Assembly: GCF_022133705.1 (NCBI RefSeq)
Contig: NZ_JAKNHJ010000017.1
Location: forward strand, 1-55,176
From: Varibaculum cambriense
GTDB lineage: Bacteria > Actinomycetota > Actinomycetes > Actinomycetales > Actinomycetaceae
Length of the DNA stretch: 55,176 bases
Reading direction: 5' to 3'
Positions 1-8,246 of the stretch are shown here, one piece after another. Position 1 is the first letter of the stretch. The number at the start of each line of letters is the position of its first letter. Made by a program: the position numbers and the translations under genes. The notes below the pieces were generated by a model, which saw nothing but the letters and a program-made list of their open reading frames with translations, searched no databases and had not been told where the DNA came from.

Positions 1-54
1 CCCCGAACCCTCTGATTAAGAGTCAGATGCTCTAGCCAGTTGAGCTAGTGGCGC
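1..54 (-). tRNA. tRNA-Lys (anticodon CTT), 3' part cut off by window edge
   Basis: Reading the minus strand from position 54, the first 54 nt are identical to the complete tRNA-Lys at 79-152: acceptor 5' arm, D arm and anticodon arm with loop CTCTTAA, so anticodon CTT. The T-arm and acceptor 3' side lie before base 1. It is the downstream member of a tandem pair in the direction of transcription. Confidence 0.9.
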
Positions 55-78
55 AGGTAAAAGCCAAAATGACTTTCG

Positions 79-152
79 TACGCCACCGGGGACTCGAACC
101 CCGAACCCTCTGATTAAGAGTCAGATGCTCTAGCCAGTTGAGCTAGTGGCGC
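79..152 (-). tRNA. tRNA-Lys (anticodon CTT)
   Basis: A 74-nt cloverleaf folds on the minus strand: acceptor GCGCCAC with GTGGCGT (G1-U72 wobble), D stem GCTC/GAGC, anticodon stem TCTGA/TCAGA around loop CTCTTAA (anticodon CTT), 5-nt variable loop, T stem CGGGG/CCCCG with loop TTCGAGT, discriminator A. No CCA is encoded. A second, identical gene begins 24 nt downstream (partial at 1-54), so the two are probably co-transcribed and serve AAG codons. Confidence 0.95.
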
Positions 153-264
153 ATCGCTGCTAAACGCAACGAATAAACTCTAACCCGCCAGGTGCGTCCT
201 CGCGAAACCAATACCGGCATTGGGAGCAGTTTCACACGTGGAAGAAACAAAGTTGGCGCCAGGC

Positions 265-270
265 TAAACT
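265..270 (+). promoter_or_regulatory. -10 box of dnaE (possible leaderless transcript)
   Basis: TAAACT ends 7 nt before the ATG at 278, which would start transcription at or near the start codon. A GGGGG run lies in the gap and could alternatively act as a weak, close Shine-Dalgarno. No clear -35 box was found. Confidence 0.4.
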
Positions 271-277
271 GGGGGAC

Positions 278-3200
278 ATGGCGCCAGCGAATGATTTTGT
301 TCATCTTCATGTTCACACTGACTATTCCATGTTGGATGGTGCCGCCCGGATCGGAAAACTAGTGGAGCGGGCGGTAGAAATAGGCCAACCAGCCGTAGCC
401 ATCACCGACCATGGCTATCTTTTTGGCGCCTACGAGTTCTATGCTGCTGCCCGCAAAGTAGGAATAAAACCCATAGTTGGCCTCGAAGCCTATATCACCC
501 CCGGAACCTCCCGTTTTGACCAGACCCGGCAGCGTTGGGGAGAAGAAAGTCAGCGGGCAGATGACGTATCAGCACGCGGTGCCTACACCCATATGACCCT
601 GCTATCGCGCACCACCGAGGGGATGCACAATCTGTTCCGCTTAGGCTCGCTCGCCTCCATCGATGGACAGATGCAAAAGTGGCCGCGCGCTGACCGAGAC
701 CTGCTGGAACGTTACTCCACCGGGTTAATCGGAACCAGTGGGTGCCCCTCGGGAGAAATCCAAACCCGCCTGCGCCTAGGACAGTGGGAAGAAGCCAAAA
801 AAGCCGCAGGGGAACTACAAGACATTTTCGGTAAAGAAAACTTCTTTATCGAACTGATGGATCACGGGCTGCGAATCGAACGGCGGGTGCGCAACGAGCT
901 ACTAAAACTGGCAAAAGTTATCGATGCCCCCCTGGTAGCTACCAACGACTCCCACTACGTCCTCGAAAGTGACCAACCCACCCAAGATGCTCTGCTGTGT
1001 ATCAACTCAGGTTCGCGTCTCAACGATGCTGACCGCTTCCGTTTCGAAGGCTCCGGGTATTACCTGAAAACAGCAGAGCAAATGCGCGAACTCTTCTCCG
1101 AATTCCCTGAAGCCTGTGATAACACCCTGAAAATCGCGGAAATGTGCGAAGTGCATTTCAAAACCACTGCCGAGGGCGCCGACTATATGCCCCAGTTTGA
1201 AGTACCTGCCGGAGAGGACACCACCAGCTGGTTCGTAAAAGAAGTCCAACGTGGCCTGCACCGGCGCTACCCGCAAGGCATACCCGAAAAATCTCAAAAA
1301 CAAGCCGACTATGAATGCGGGATCATCACCCAGATGGGATTCCCCGGATACTTCCTGGTGGTAGCCGACTATATTAACTGGGCGAAAGCGCAAGGAATCC
1401 GGGTAGGGCCAGGGCGCGGATCGGGAGCCGGATCCATCGTGGCGTACGCGATGGGGATTACCGAACTTGACCCCCTCGAACATGGGTTAATGTTCGAACG
1501 TTTCCTTAACCCCGAGCGGGTATCCATGCCCGATATTGACGTAGACTTCGATGAGCGCCGGCGCGGAGAAGTAATCGATTACGTGACCGAAAAATACGGG
1601 AAAGACCGGGTCGCGCAGGTAGTCACCTACGGCAAAATTAAAGCCAAACAGGCCTTAAAAGACTCTTGCCGGATCATGGATAAGCCCTATGCGCTGGGCG
1701 ATCAGCTCACCAAGAAAATGCCGCCCGCGATTATGGGTAAAGATATTCCGCTCTCGGGAATCTACGATGACAAGCATCCGCGCTACGGGGAAGCCAGCGA
1801 GTTTCGCCAATACGTTTCCGATAACGCGGGCGAGGTAAAGCCAGTTATCAAAATGGCGCAGGGGCTAGAGGGCATCACCCGGCAATGGGGAGTGCACGCC
1901 TGCGCGGTAATCATGTCCAGCCATGATTTAACCGATATCGTGCCGATGATGAAACGACCCGCTGACGGGGCGATTATCACCCAATTCGACTATCCCACCT
2001 GTGAAACCTTGGGACTGTTGAAGATGGATTTCCTGGGGCTACGCAACTTGACCGTAATCTCGGACGCCCTCGACAATATCGTGGCCAATGGGAAAGAAGC
2101 CCTAGATTTAGAGCAAGTTCCCCTAGATAACCGCCCCACCTATGAACTACTTTCCCGGGCGGAAACCCTGGGGGTATTCCAGCTAGATTCTGCGGGGATG
2201 CGGTCGCTGATGCGGCTAATGAAACCCACCGAGTTCTCCGATATTTCCGCGGTCGGCGCCCTGTATCGTCCTGGCCCTATGGGGGCGAACTCGCACACCA
2301 ACTATGCTTTGCGTAAAAATGGACGCCAAGAAATCGAGCCCATTCACCCCGCCCTCTCGGAAGCCCTAGCCGACATTTTGGACGAAACCTACGGCCTAAT
2401 CGTCTATCAAGAGCAGGTAATGGCAATCGCCCAAAAAGTCGCTGGCTATTCCCTGGGGCAAGCAGATATTTTGCGGCGCGCCATGGGCAAGAAAAAGAAA
2501 AAGGAGATGGATAAACAGTATTCGCGCTTCCATGACGGGATGATCGAACGCGGATACCCCGAGGACGCAGTCAGTAAACTATGGGAAATCCTGGTGCCGT
2601 TCTCCTCCTACGCTTTCAATAAATCGCACTCTGCCGCCTACGGCCTGGTTTCCTATTGGACGGCGTATCTAAAAGCCAACTATCCCACCGAGTATATGGC
2701 GGCGCTGCTGACCTCCACCAAAGACAACAAAGATAAACTGGGGCTTTACCTGCGAGAATGTCGTCGGATGAATATTGCGGTGTTACCTCCGGACGTTAAT
2801 GCCTCCGCCTCGGATTTCACGGCGGTTGGCGAGTCTATCCGTTTCGGCCTGTCGGCGGTGCGCAATGTCGGTGTCAACGTGGTTGCCGAAATCGTTAAAA
2901 CGCGCAAAGAAAAAGGCGACTACACTTCCTTCCATGATTTTCTGGACAAAGTGCCCATCGAGGTTTGCAATAAACGAGTAGTCGAATCCTTGATTAAAGC
3001 GGGGGCTTTCGATTCCTTAGGGCACGCTCGCCGCCCCCTCGAGTCTATCCATGTCGAGGCCGTCGACTCCGTAATCGACGTGAAACGCAACGCCGCCATG
3101 GGGCAAGAAGATCTCTTCGGGATGATGGATGCCGATGAAGGAGTTACCTTCACCGTGCAAATCCCCGATCTTCCCGAATGGGATAAACAACAAAAACTAA

Positions 3201-3826
3201 AATTTGAACGCGACATGTTGGGGCTTTATGTTTCTGACCACCCCTTACAGGGGATGGAGACGATCCTTGCCCACAATAGTGACACTGAAATCGTGGATCT
3301 TTCTACCGAAGATGGAGTCCGGGATGGCCAAATGATTCAAATATGTGGCCTGATAACTGGGGTGCAAAGTAAAACCACCAAGCGAGACGGGAACCTGTGG
3401 GCGATCGCCACTATCGAAGATATTTCTGGTTCCACCGATGTGCTCTTTTTTCCGCAGACCTACCAGAAGTACTCCCAAGATTTGGTGACGGATGAAATCG
3501 TGAGTGTGCGCGGGCGGGTGCGGATTCGAGACGAAGAAGCTTCCCTCTATGCGCAAGAAATGACGCTGCCCGATATTAGCCAAGTCTCTAACGGTCCGTT
3601 AAATATCTATATCGCCGCCAATCGCCTTACCGAAGATATCGCGGAGCAATTGCGAGACATCCTGGGTTCCAGTCCGGGACAAAGCGAAGTCCGGATGCAT
3701 CTGCGTGGTTCTAAAGGCGTAACTATCGTGCAGCTGGGTGATGATTTGCGGGTAAATCGCGGCTCCGGTTTAGCCGGCCAGCTAAAAACCCTACTCGGCC
3801 TGCACTGTCTAGAAAAGCGGAAATAA
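278..3826 (+). CDS. dnaE: DNA polymerase III alpha subunit, replicative
   Basis: Catalytic polymerase subunit of the replicative holoenzyme. The 1182-residue protein has the usual length of the DnaE1 class. The N-terminus shows the PHP domain signature HLHVHTDYSMLDG (about residues 8-20). The polymerase core carries the catalytic acidic motif PDIDVDFDERRR near residue 417, preceded by the glycine-rich GPGRGSGAGS segment, and later has the conserved VYQEQVM and FNKSHSAAYG blocks. The C-terminal third contains an OB-fold region (about residues 1010-1110) for single-stranded DNA or clamp contacts. ATG at 278 is chosen because the PHP motif begins right after it. It stands alone, downstream of divergent tRNA-Lys genes and followed by a structured intergenic region. 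Nothing suggests a DnaE2 mutasome type. Confidence 0.97.
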   Translation: MAPANDFVHLHVHTDYSMLDGAARIGKLVERAVEIGQPAVAITDHGYLFGAYEFYAAARKVGIKPIVGLEAYITPGTSRFDQTRQRWGEESQRADDVSARGAYTHMTLLSRTTEGMHNLFRLGSLASIDGQMQKWPRADRDLLERYSTGLIGTSGCPSGEIQTRLRLGQWEEAKKAAGELQDIFGKENFFIELMDHGLRIERRVRNELLKLAKVIDAPLVATNDSHYVLESDQPTQDALLCINSGSRLNDADRFRFEGSGYYLKTAEQMRELFSEFPEACDNTLKIAEMCEVHFKTTAEGADYMPQFEVPAGEDTTSWFVKEVQRGLHRRYPQGIPEKSQKQADYECGIITQMGFPGYFLVVADYINWAKAQGIRVGPGRGSGAGSIVAYAMGITELDPLEHGLMFERFLNPERVSMPDIDVDFDERRRGEVIDYVTEKYGKDRVAQVVTYGKIKAKQALKDSCRIMDKPYALGDQLTKKMPPAIMGKDIPLSGIYDDKHPRYGEASEFRQYVSDNAGEVKPVIKMAQGLEGITRQWGVHACAVIMSSHDLTDIVPMMKRPADGAIITQFDYPTCETLGLLKMDFLGLRNLTVISDALDNIVANGKEALDLEQVPLDNRPTYELLSRAETLGVFQLDSAGMRSLMRLMKPTEFSDISAVGALYRPGPMGANSHTNYALRKNGRQEIEPIHPALSEALADILDETYGLIVYQEQVMAIAQKVAGYSLGQADILRRAMGKKKKKEMDKQYSRFHDGMIERGYPEDAVSKLWEILVPFSSYAFNKSHSAAYGLVSYWTAYLKANYPTEYMAALLTSTKDNKDKLGLYLRECRRMNIAVLPPDVNASASDFTAVGESIRFGLSAVRNVGVNVVAEIVKTRKEKGDYTSFHDFLDKVPIEVCNKRVVESLIKAGAFDSLGHARRPLESIHVEAVDSVIDVKRNAAMGQEDLFGMMDADEGVTFTVQIPDLPEWDKQQKLKFERDMLGLYVSDHPLQGMETILAHNSDTEIVDLSTEDGVRDGQMIQICGLITGVQSKTTKRDGNLWAIATIEDISGSTDVLFFPQTYQKYSQDLVTDEIVSVRGRVRIRDEEASLYAQEMTLPDISQVSNGPLNIYIAANRLTEDIAEQLRDILGSSPGQSEVRMHLRGSKGVTIVQLGDDLRVNRGSGLAGQLKTLLGLHCLEKRK

Positions 3827-3892
3827 TCTAAATAATCTACCGTGCGGGTCGGGCGCGGGGAATTATTTTTTCCTCCTGCATTCGGCCGCGTA

Positions 3893-3993
3893 CAGGGGCG
3901 GATTTTACCGCCCGCCCCGAAATCCGGAAAATGCTCTGGCATTTTCACGGATTTAGTGCCCGGAGCCTACCCTGCGGCATAAATCCGCCCCTG
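3893..3993. repeat. nested-palindrome intergenic element, copy 1 (101 nt)
   Basis: The outer ends CAGGGGCGGATTT (3893-3905) and AAATCCGCCCCTG (3981-3993) are perfect 13-nt inverted repeats. Inside lies a second hairpin, 3920-3954, in which AAATCCG + GAAAATGC pairs with GCATTTTC + CGGATTT with one bulged A. The same layout, with different paired sequences but similar unpaired blocks (GCCCGCC, CCTACC..GCGGCATAAA), recurs at 48220-48320 and 54842-54942. It lies between the convergent dnaE and S4-protein genes, so it could also end transcription. No coding potential. Confidence 0.7.
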
Positions 3994-4258
3994 CACGCTA
4001 GTTGCGTACCTTATGGGAATCTCGCAAAGCTGTCCCCCCTTTGCGTGGGGGAAAAGTTTTTCCTTCCACGCTCGTTGGCATCACCTACGTAAGGGGCGCC
4101 TCCCAAACAAGAGTATCGCCAAGCAGGTGCTAAAAGCGCACCAGCGGATTTTTACCGAAATAATAAAAATTCATTATTGAGAGCATCGGATACTCACCAA
4201 ACAGGTGACCCACTGAATAGTCTTTTTTTCAAGGTGATGCGGAAATGGCTCCCGCTTA

Positions 4259-4355
4259 CGGGTTGGGGGCGGTAAAAGATGCGAGAGGGGGCTTGAGCCG
4301 AGCGAAGCAAGGCTCACCGGGGTCCCCGGAGCGCTTTTACCGCCCCCAACCCGTC
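4259..4355. repeat. nested-palindrome intergenic element, copy 2 (97 nt)
   Basis: Perfect 20-nt inverted ends, ACGGGTTGGGGGCGGTAAAA (4259-4278) and its reverse complement (4336-4355), enclose a smaller hairpin TGAGCC/GGCTCA and a CCGGGG-T-CCCCGG palindrome. Short CCCGC/GCGGG arms outside (4252-4256, 4360-4364) extend the outer stem after an internal loop. The overall size and plan match the other elements of this family, read in the opposite orientation. It ends 14 nt after the stop codon of the S4 gene on the minus strand. The sequence between copy 1 and copy 2 (3994-4258) shows no gene, only a CGTGG/CCACG-flanked imperfect palindrome around 4042-4070. Confidence 0.7.
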
Positions 4356-4369
4356 ATTCGCGGGCAAGA

Positions 4370-4612
4370 TTAACGGGAGACTTGGGCTCCGGTAGTACCG
4401 GTGGGCAGATCTATTTGCACGATATCGCCAGGGGAGAGGGCACTGCCACGTCGGGTTTCTACCTCGCCATTGACCGTAACTTCACCGGCTTGGATGAGCA
4501 TGCGCGCCTCGGCACCGTCCTCTACCAGGTTCGCTAGCTTCAGGAACTGTCCTAGCTTTATGGTTCCTCGCACTGGAATCGTCGGAAAAGACACGCTGTT
4601 ATTATCTGCCAC
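4370..4612 (-). CDS. small S4-domain RNA-binding protein
   Basis: An 80-residue protein consisting of little more than one S4 RNA-binding fold: KLGQFLKLANLVEDGAEARM, then IQAGEVTVNGEVETRRG and GDIVQI. This is the pattern of the YbcJ/RlbA-like stand-alone S4 proteins thought to bind structured RNA in ribosome or translation quality control; the exact target is unknown. The start is a GTG at 4610-4612. No clear Shine-Dalgarno precedes it. A TAGTAT hexamer (4623-4628 on the minus strand) would give a leader of only a few nucleotides. It is transcribed divergently from the membrane protein at 4674 and convergently with dnaE. Confidence 0.85.
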   Translation of the reverse strand: MADNNSVSFPTIPVRGTIKLGQFLKLANLVEDGAEARMLIQAGEVTVNGEVETRRGSALSPGDIVQIDLPTGTTGAQVSR

Positions 4613-4673
4613 GCGATAAATGATACTAAACTGTTAGCAGTATGGCTTTATTGACGCACGTTGGAGGAGCTAG

Positions 4674-5444
4674 ATGAGCAACCCCGAACCGCACGGATTC
4701 CCGCAAGGAGACCAGCAAAGCGGAGCAAACTGGCCTTTTCTAAGATCTGAGCAGGCACAACCGGTCGGCCAGCCGGTTGGATCCCAGCCGCAACCGGCTT
4801 TCCCGGCTCCTAGTGCACCCAAGGCGCCAGAGGTTCCCCAATATAATCAGCAGTTCCCGCAGGCGGCAGCACCGGTGCAACCTGTGCAGGCGCAAACAGC
4901 TCCGCTTTCTGAAGAGGCAGCGGTTCCGCAGGCTGCCAGTGAGAATCCGCTTCCCGCGTCCGCGAATGAGGACGCCGTGCCGGCTAAAACCGGTGCGGGA
5001 AGCGTAAGTGCGGAAGATGATTCCCGGGTCTCTGCTGCAGAGATTCAGCAATCTTTGCAGCAGCAGGCCTTGACACCGTGGTGGTTGGATGCCTTGATGG
5101 CCTTGTCCTTGGCCGGAGTAATGGTTTTCAACGGTTTCGGAATGTCGATGGGGCTGCGGATCGGTTCGCTGATCGCGATGGTGATCGCCCTGATTCTGGT
5201 GACTTGGTATCAAGGGGACGCCCAAGAAAAGTCGAACGCCTTCCTTACCAGCACCCTGCTGGGGGTGGTTTGTGGCTTCTTAGCTGGGCTGATCGTGGTA
5301 GCTGCCTCCCTATATCTGGTGTCCCCGATTCCTGGCTGGTATCCCTGGGTGCTGTGGCTGGTCAGTGCGGTACTCCTGTACTTGACCTATCGCGGTTTCC
5401 GGGATTGGGTAATGCGTAACTTGCAGAAGAAGCACCGGAAGTAA
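4674..5444 (+). CDS. membrane protein with long Pro/Gln-rich N-terminus, function unknown
   Basis: I do not recognise a named family. The first ~130 residues are low-complexity and rich in Pro, Gln and Ala, so probably disordered and cytoplasmic. The remaining ~120 residues contain about four hydrophobic helices (from WWLDALMALSLAG through LGVVCGFLAGLIVVAASLYL to WVLWLVSAVLLYL) and a basic tail ending KKHRK. The start ATG has a strong GGAGGAG Shine-Dalgarno 5 nt upstream. It ends 78 nt before hisD and may be a separate unit, because hisD has its own -10 box. Similar disordered-plus-membrane proteins are common in Actinomycetaceae. Confidence 0.75.
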   Translation: MSNPEPHGFPQGDQQSGANWPFLRSEQAQPVGQPVGSQPQPAFPAPSAPKAPEVPQYNQQFPQAAAPVQPVQAQTAPLSEEAAVPQAASENPLPASANEDAVPAKTGAGSVSAEDDSRVSAAEIQQSLQQQALTPWWLDALMALSLAGVMVFNGFGMSMGLRIGSLIAMVIALILVTWYQGDAQEKSNAFLTSTLLGVVCGFLAGLIVVAASLYLVSPIPGWYPWVLWLVSAVLLYLTYRGFRDWVMRNLQKKHRK

Positions 5445-5510
5445 TTTCACTATATAAGTCAATAGGTTTTATTTACTGGACTAGTCTGCGGTTTATTTTC
5501 GCAAAACTAA

Positions 5511-5516
5511 TAACAT
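5511..5516 (+). promoter_or_regulatory. -10 box of hisD (leaderless geometry)
   Basis: TAACAT is followed by 6 nt (ATCCCC) and then the hisD ATG, with no Shine-Dalgarno. This spacing places the transcription start at the start codon. No good -35 box is visible. Confidence 0.45.
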
Positions 5517-5522
5517 ATCCCC

Positions 5523-6848
5523 ATGCTGTCAATTACTGATTTCCGCACGACCATGCCTACCGGGATGGAACTGCGGCAGGCGCTACCTCGCGCCCAAATG
5601 AATATTGAGGACGCGGCAGAAAAAATCCTTCCCGTTATGCAGGCGGTGAAAACGCGCGGCGCCGCTGCCCTGCGGGAGCTGTCTGAACAGTTCGATGGGG
5701 TTAGGCCAAAGAATCTGCGCGTGCCAGCAGAAGAGCTCGCCCAAGCGTTGGAACAGCTAGATCCTGCCGTACGTGAAGCGATGGATATTTCTATCGCCCA
5801 CAATCGCGCCGGTCATCGCGCTCAGGTTCCCAGTGAGCGAGTGACCGAAATAATGCCTGGCGGGATCGTTAGGCAGCGTTGGGTCCCAGTTGAGCGGGTA
5901 GGTCTTTACGTTCCTGGCGGGTTAGCTGTCTATCCGTCCTCGGTAATCATGAATGTAGTAACCGCCCAGGAGGCCGGAGTAAGCCAGATTGCAGTAGCTT
6001 CCCCGCCGCAAACTCGTTTCGGGGGTAAGGTACATCCCACTATTTTAGCTGCCTGTCAGCTGCTCGGAGTTAAAGAGGTTTACGCGGTGGGCGGGGCGCA
6101 AGCGATCGCCATGTTTGCCTATGGGGCTAGCGGGGAAGAGGGCGTAGATCCCGATCCGCTTTGCCAGCCAGTAGATGTGATTACCGGACCGGGGAATATT
6201 TATGTGGCGGCTGCGAAACGACTAGTGCGCGCAGTTTGCGGAATCGATGCCGAAGCCGGCCCCACGGAGATCGGAATTATCGCCGATCAAAGCGCCAATG
6301 CTACCTTGGTGGCCGCAGATATGATTTCGCAGGCTGAGCATGATCCTAACGCTGCTTCCGTGCTTTTTACCGACTCGCCCGAGCTGGCCAGTGCCGTAGA
6401 AAAAGAGATTGTTCCGGCCGCGCAGCGGACTAAACATTCGCAGCGGGTTTGCCAAGCCCTAAGTGGACCCCAATCGGGGATCGTGCTGGTAGCCGATATC
6501 GATAGCGCGATTGCCGCAGTCAATGCCTATGCGCCTGAACATCTAGAGATTCATACTGTAGAAGCAAAGGTAGTAGCGGAAAAAATCCGTAACGCCGGCG
6601 CGATTTTTGTCGGTCCCTATACCCCGGTTCCCCTAGGAGACTACCTGGCAGGCTCCAATCACGTACTCCCCACCGGAGGTACTGCCCGTTATGAGGGTGG
6701 ATTGTCAGTAATGGCGTATCTCAAGCCGATGCAACAAATTGAATACCAGCGCGCCGCGCTAGAAACCATGGCACGTCCCTTGACTGCCTTTGCGGACGCC
6801 GAAGATCTTCCGGCACACGAAGAAGCTGTGAACTGCCGATTTAGTTAA
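5523..6848 (+). CDS. hisD: histidinol dehydrogenase
   Basis: Catalyses the last two steps of histidine synthesis, histidinol to histidine, using two NAD+ and a zinc ion. The 441-residue length is typical. Family blocks are all present: GGLAVYPSSVIMN, VGGAQAIAMFAYG, DVITGPGNIYVAAAKR, EAGPTEIGIIAD, and SQAEHDPNA, which supplies the zinc ligands Gln270 and His273. The C-terminal GPYTPVPLGDYLAGSNHVLPT block is intact. It opens the histidine cluster and is followed after 16 nt by a symporter gene. There is no ribosome-binding site before the ATG, consistent with leaderless initiation from the -10 at 5511. Confidence 0.96.
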   Translation: MLSITDFRTTMPTGMELRQALPRAQMNIEDAAEKILPVMQAVKTRGAAALRELSEQFDGVRPKNLRVPAEELAQALEQLDPAVREAMDISIAHNRAGHRAQVPSERVTEIMPGGIVRQRWVPVERVGLYVPGGLAVYPSSVIMNVVTAQEAGVSQIAVASPPQTRFGGKVHPTILAACQLLGVKEVYAVGGAQAIAMFAYGASGEEGVDPDPLCQPVDVITGPGNIYVAAAKRLVRAVCGIDAEAGPTEIGIIADQSANATLVAADMISQAEHDPNAASVLFTDSPELASAVEKEIVPAAQRTKHSQRVCQALSGPQSGIVLVADIDSAIAAVNAYAPEHLEIHTVEAKVVAEKIRNAGAIFVGPYTPVPLGDYLAGSNHVLPTGGTARYEGGLSVMAYLKPMQQIEYQRAALETMARPLTAFADAEDLPAHEEAVNCRFS

Positions 6849-6864
6849 AAAGATAGGAACAAGT

Positions 6865-8115
6865 ATGGCTGACTCTAAAGAACGTATCCCCAGCGTGTTT
6901 AAACAACTGCTGTTTTGGGTGTTGGTGGCGATCGTGGCCGGGGCGTTCATCGGTCTGATCCCGGGACTTCCTAAAGGATTTATTTCTCCTTTCGCCACTT
7001 TTAACGATATTTTTGGTAAATTCTTGAGTTTTTGTATTCCTTTGATCATTTTGGGGCTGGTAGGGCCGGCTTTAGCAGACCTGGGGCGGGGAGCCGGTAA
7101 ATGGCTGCTGGCCACAGTCGCGATCGCCTACGGTTCAACCCTGTTTGCGGGGTTCGGCACCTACGGGATTGCGTCGGTGGTTTTCCCGCGGATCCTGACC
7201 GAATCGGCTCCTGAACTAAAAGAACCTAAGAACGCGGTAGGATCCCTGCTAGGCGATAACCTGAACATTACCCCGGTGCTAGACGTTACCGGTGCGTTGA
7301 TTTTGGCGTTTATTCTTGGTATTTGCATGGCGGCTCTGAACACTCCCACTTTGCATCGCGCCTACGCGGAGTTCCGGGACATTACCATGTTGATGATTAA
7401 ACGGGCGATTGTTCCGCTGCTACCACTATTTATTTTCGGCACCTTCCTAAACATGTCCTATTCGGGGCAGATTGCCTTGGTTATCAAAGTGATGATCAAA
7501 GTGATTCTGGTGTCGGTGATTCTGACCGTGGTGCTACTGCTAATCCAATATGCGATAGCAGGTGCGATTGCGAAGATTAACCCCTTTACGGCGCTAGGTA
7601 GGATGGCGAAAGCCTATTTCACCGCGCTGGGTACTGCCTCTTCGGCAGCCACCATTCCGGTGACCTATCAGTGTGCCCGCAACAACGGGGTCTCTGAAGA
7701 AATCGCTGGTTTCACGGTTCCGCTGTGCGCCACCATCCATCTGGGTGGTTCCACGGTTAAAATCACTGCTTTTGCTCTGGCAGTTATGCAGATGACGGGG
7801 CAGCCTATTTCCTTCGGCAAAATGGCGATGGCCATCATTATCTTGGGGATTACCATGGTGGCGGCACCGGGGGTTCCCGGCGGCGCAATCGCGGCTGCGC
7901 AAGGCGTTTTAATGGGCTTCTTGGGATTCTCTCCCGAACTGTATTCGCTGATGGTTGCGCTGTACGTGGCAATTGACTCGATCGGTACTGCCACTAACGT
8001 GACCGGGGATGGCGCGATCGCCATAGTGGTGAATAAGCTGGCGGGTGGCTCGCTGGGTAATGAAAAAGGTAAAGCCATGGCCACCGCCGAAACCATGGTT
8101 TCGGCCTCTGACTAA
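6865..8115 (+). CDS. dicarboxylate/amino acid:cation symporter (DAACS family)
   Basis: Secondary transporter that uses a sodium or proton gradient to import an acidic or small neutral amino acid. The 416-residue protein has about eight hydrophobic helices plus re-entrant hairpins. Family marks are FCIPLIILGLVGPALADLG near the N-terminus, the Ser-rich hairpin TALGTASSAATIPVT, and the C-terminal PGVPGGAIAAAQGVLMG and DSIGTATNVTGDG with the substrate-binding Asp/Thr/Asn residues. A Shine-Dalgarno AGGAAC precedes the ATG. It lies 16 nt after hisD, inside the his cluster and before hisC. Substrate cannot be read from sequence: serine/threonine, glutamate or aspartate are all possible. Glutamate is the amino donor for HisC, which would make sense of the location, but this is inference. 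Confidence 0.9.
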   Translation: MADSKERIPSVFKQLLFWVLVAIVAGAFIGLIPGLPKGFISPFATFNDIFGKFLSFCIPLIILGLVGPALADLGRGAGKWLLATVAIAYGSTLFAGFGTYGIASVVFPRILTESAPELKEPKNAVGSLLGDNLNITPVLDVTGALILAFILGICMAALNTPTLHRAYAEFRDITMLMIKRAIVPLLPLFIFGTFLNMSYSGQIALVIKVMIKVILVSVILTVVLLLIQYAIAGAIAKINPFTALGRMAKAYFTALGTASSAATIPVTYQCARNNGVSEEIAGFTVPLCATIHLGGSTVKITAFALAVMQMTGQPISFGKMAMAIIILGITMVAAPGVPGGAIAAAQGVLMGFLGFSPELYSLMVALYVAIDSIGTATNVTGDGAIAIVVNKLAGGSLGNEKGKAMATAETMVSASD

Positions 8116-8127
8116 GTAAGTGCCTAT

Positions 8128-8194
8128 TTTGCCCTCGCTGTTATTGGTCGGTTTCGTCCTTAGAAAACGAAATCAGCTAATCGGCGAGGGCAAA
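8128..8194 (+). terminator. stem-loop between symporter and hisC (partial terminator, attenuator or processing site)
   Basis: TTTGCCCTCGC (8128-8138) pairs perfectly with GCGAGGGCAAA (8184-8194). Inside, TTTCGT pairs with ACGAAA. The outer stem is followed by AGCATTATC rather than a T-run, so it is not a textbook intrinsic terminator. In the middle of an operon it may reduce read-through or stabilise a processed end. Confidence 0.45.
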
Positions 8195-8246
8195 GCATTA
8201 TCTGGGTATTGCCTTTAGAATGGGAGCCAGAAAGGAACGATTATTT

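Noticed and set aside
7594-8096. Long antisense open frames inside the symporter gene
   Set aside because: They mirror the hydrophobic codons of the symporter and lack start signals.
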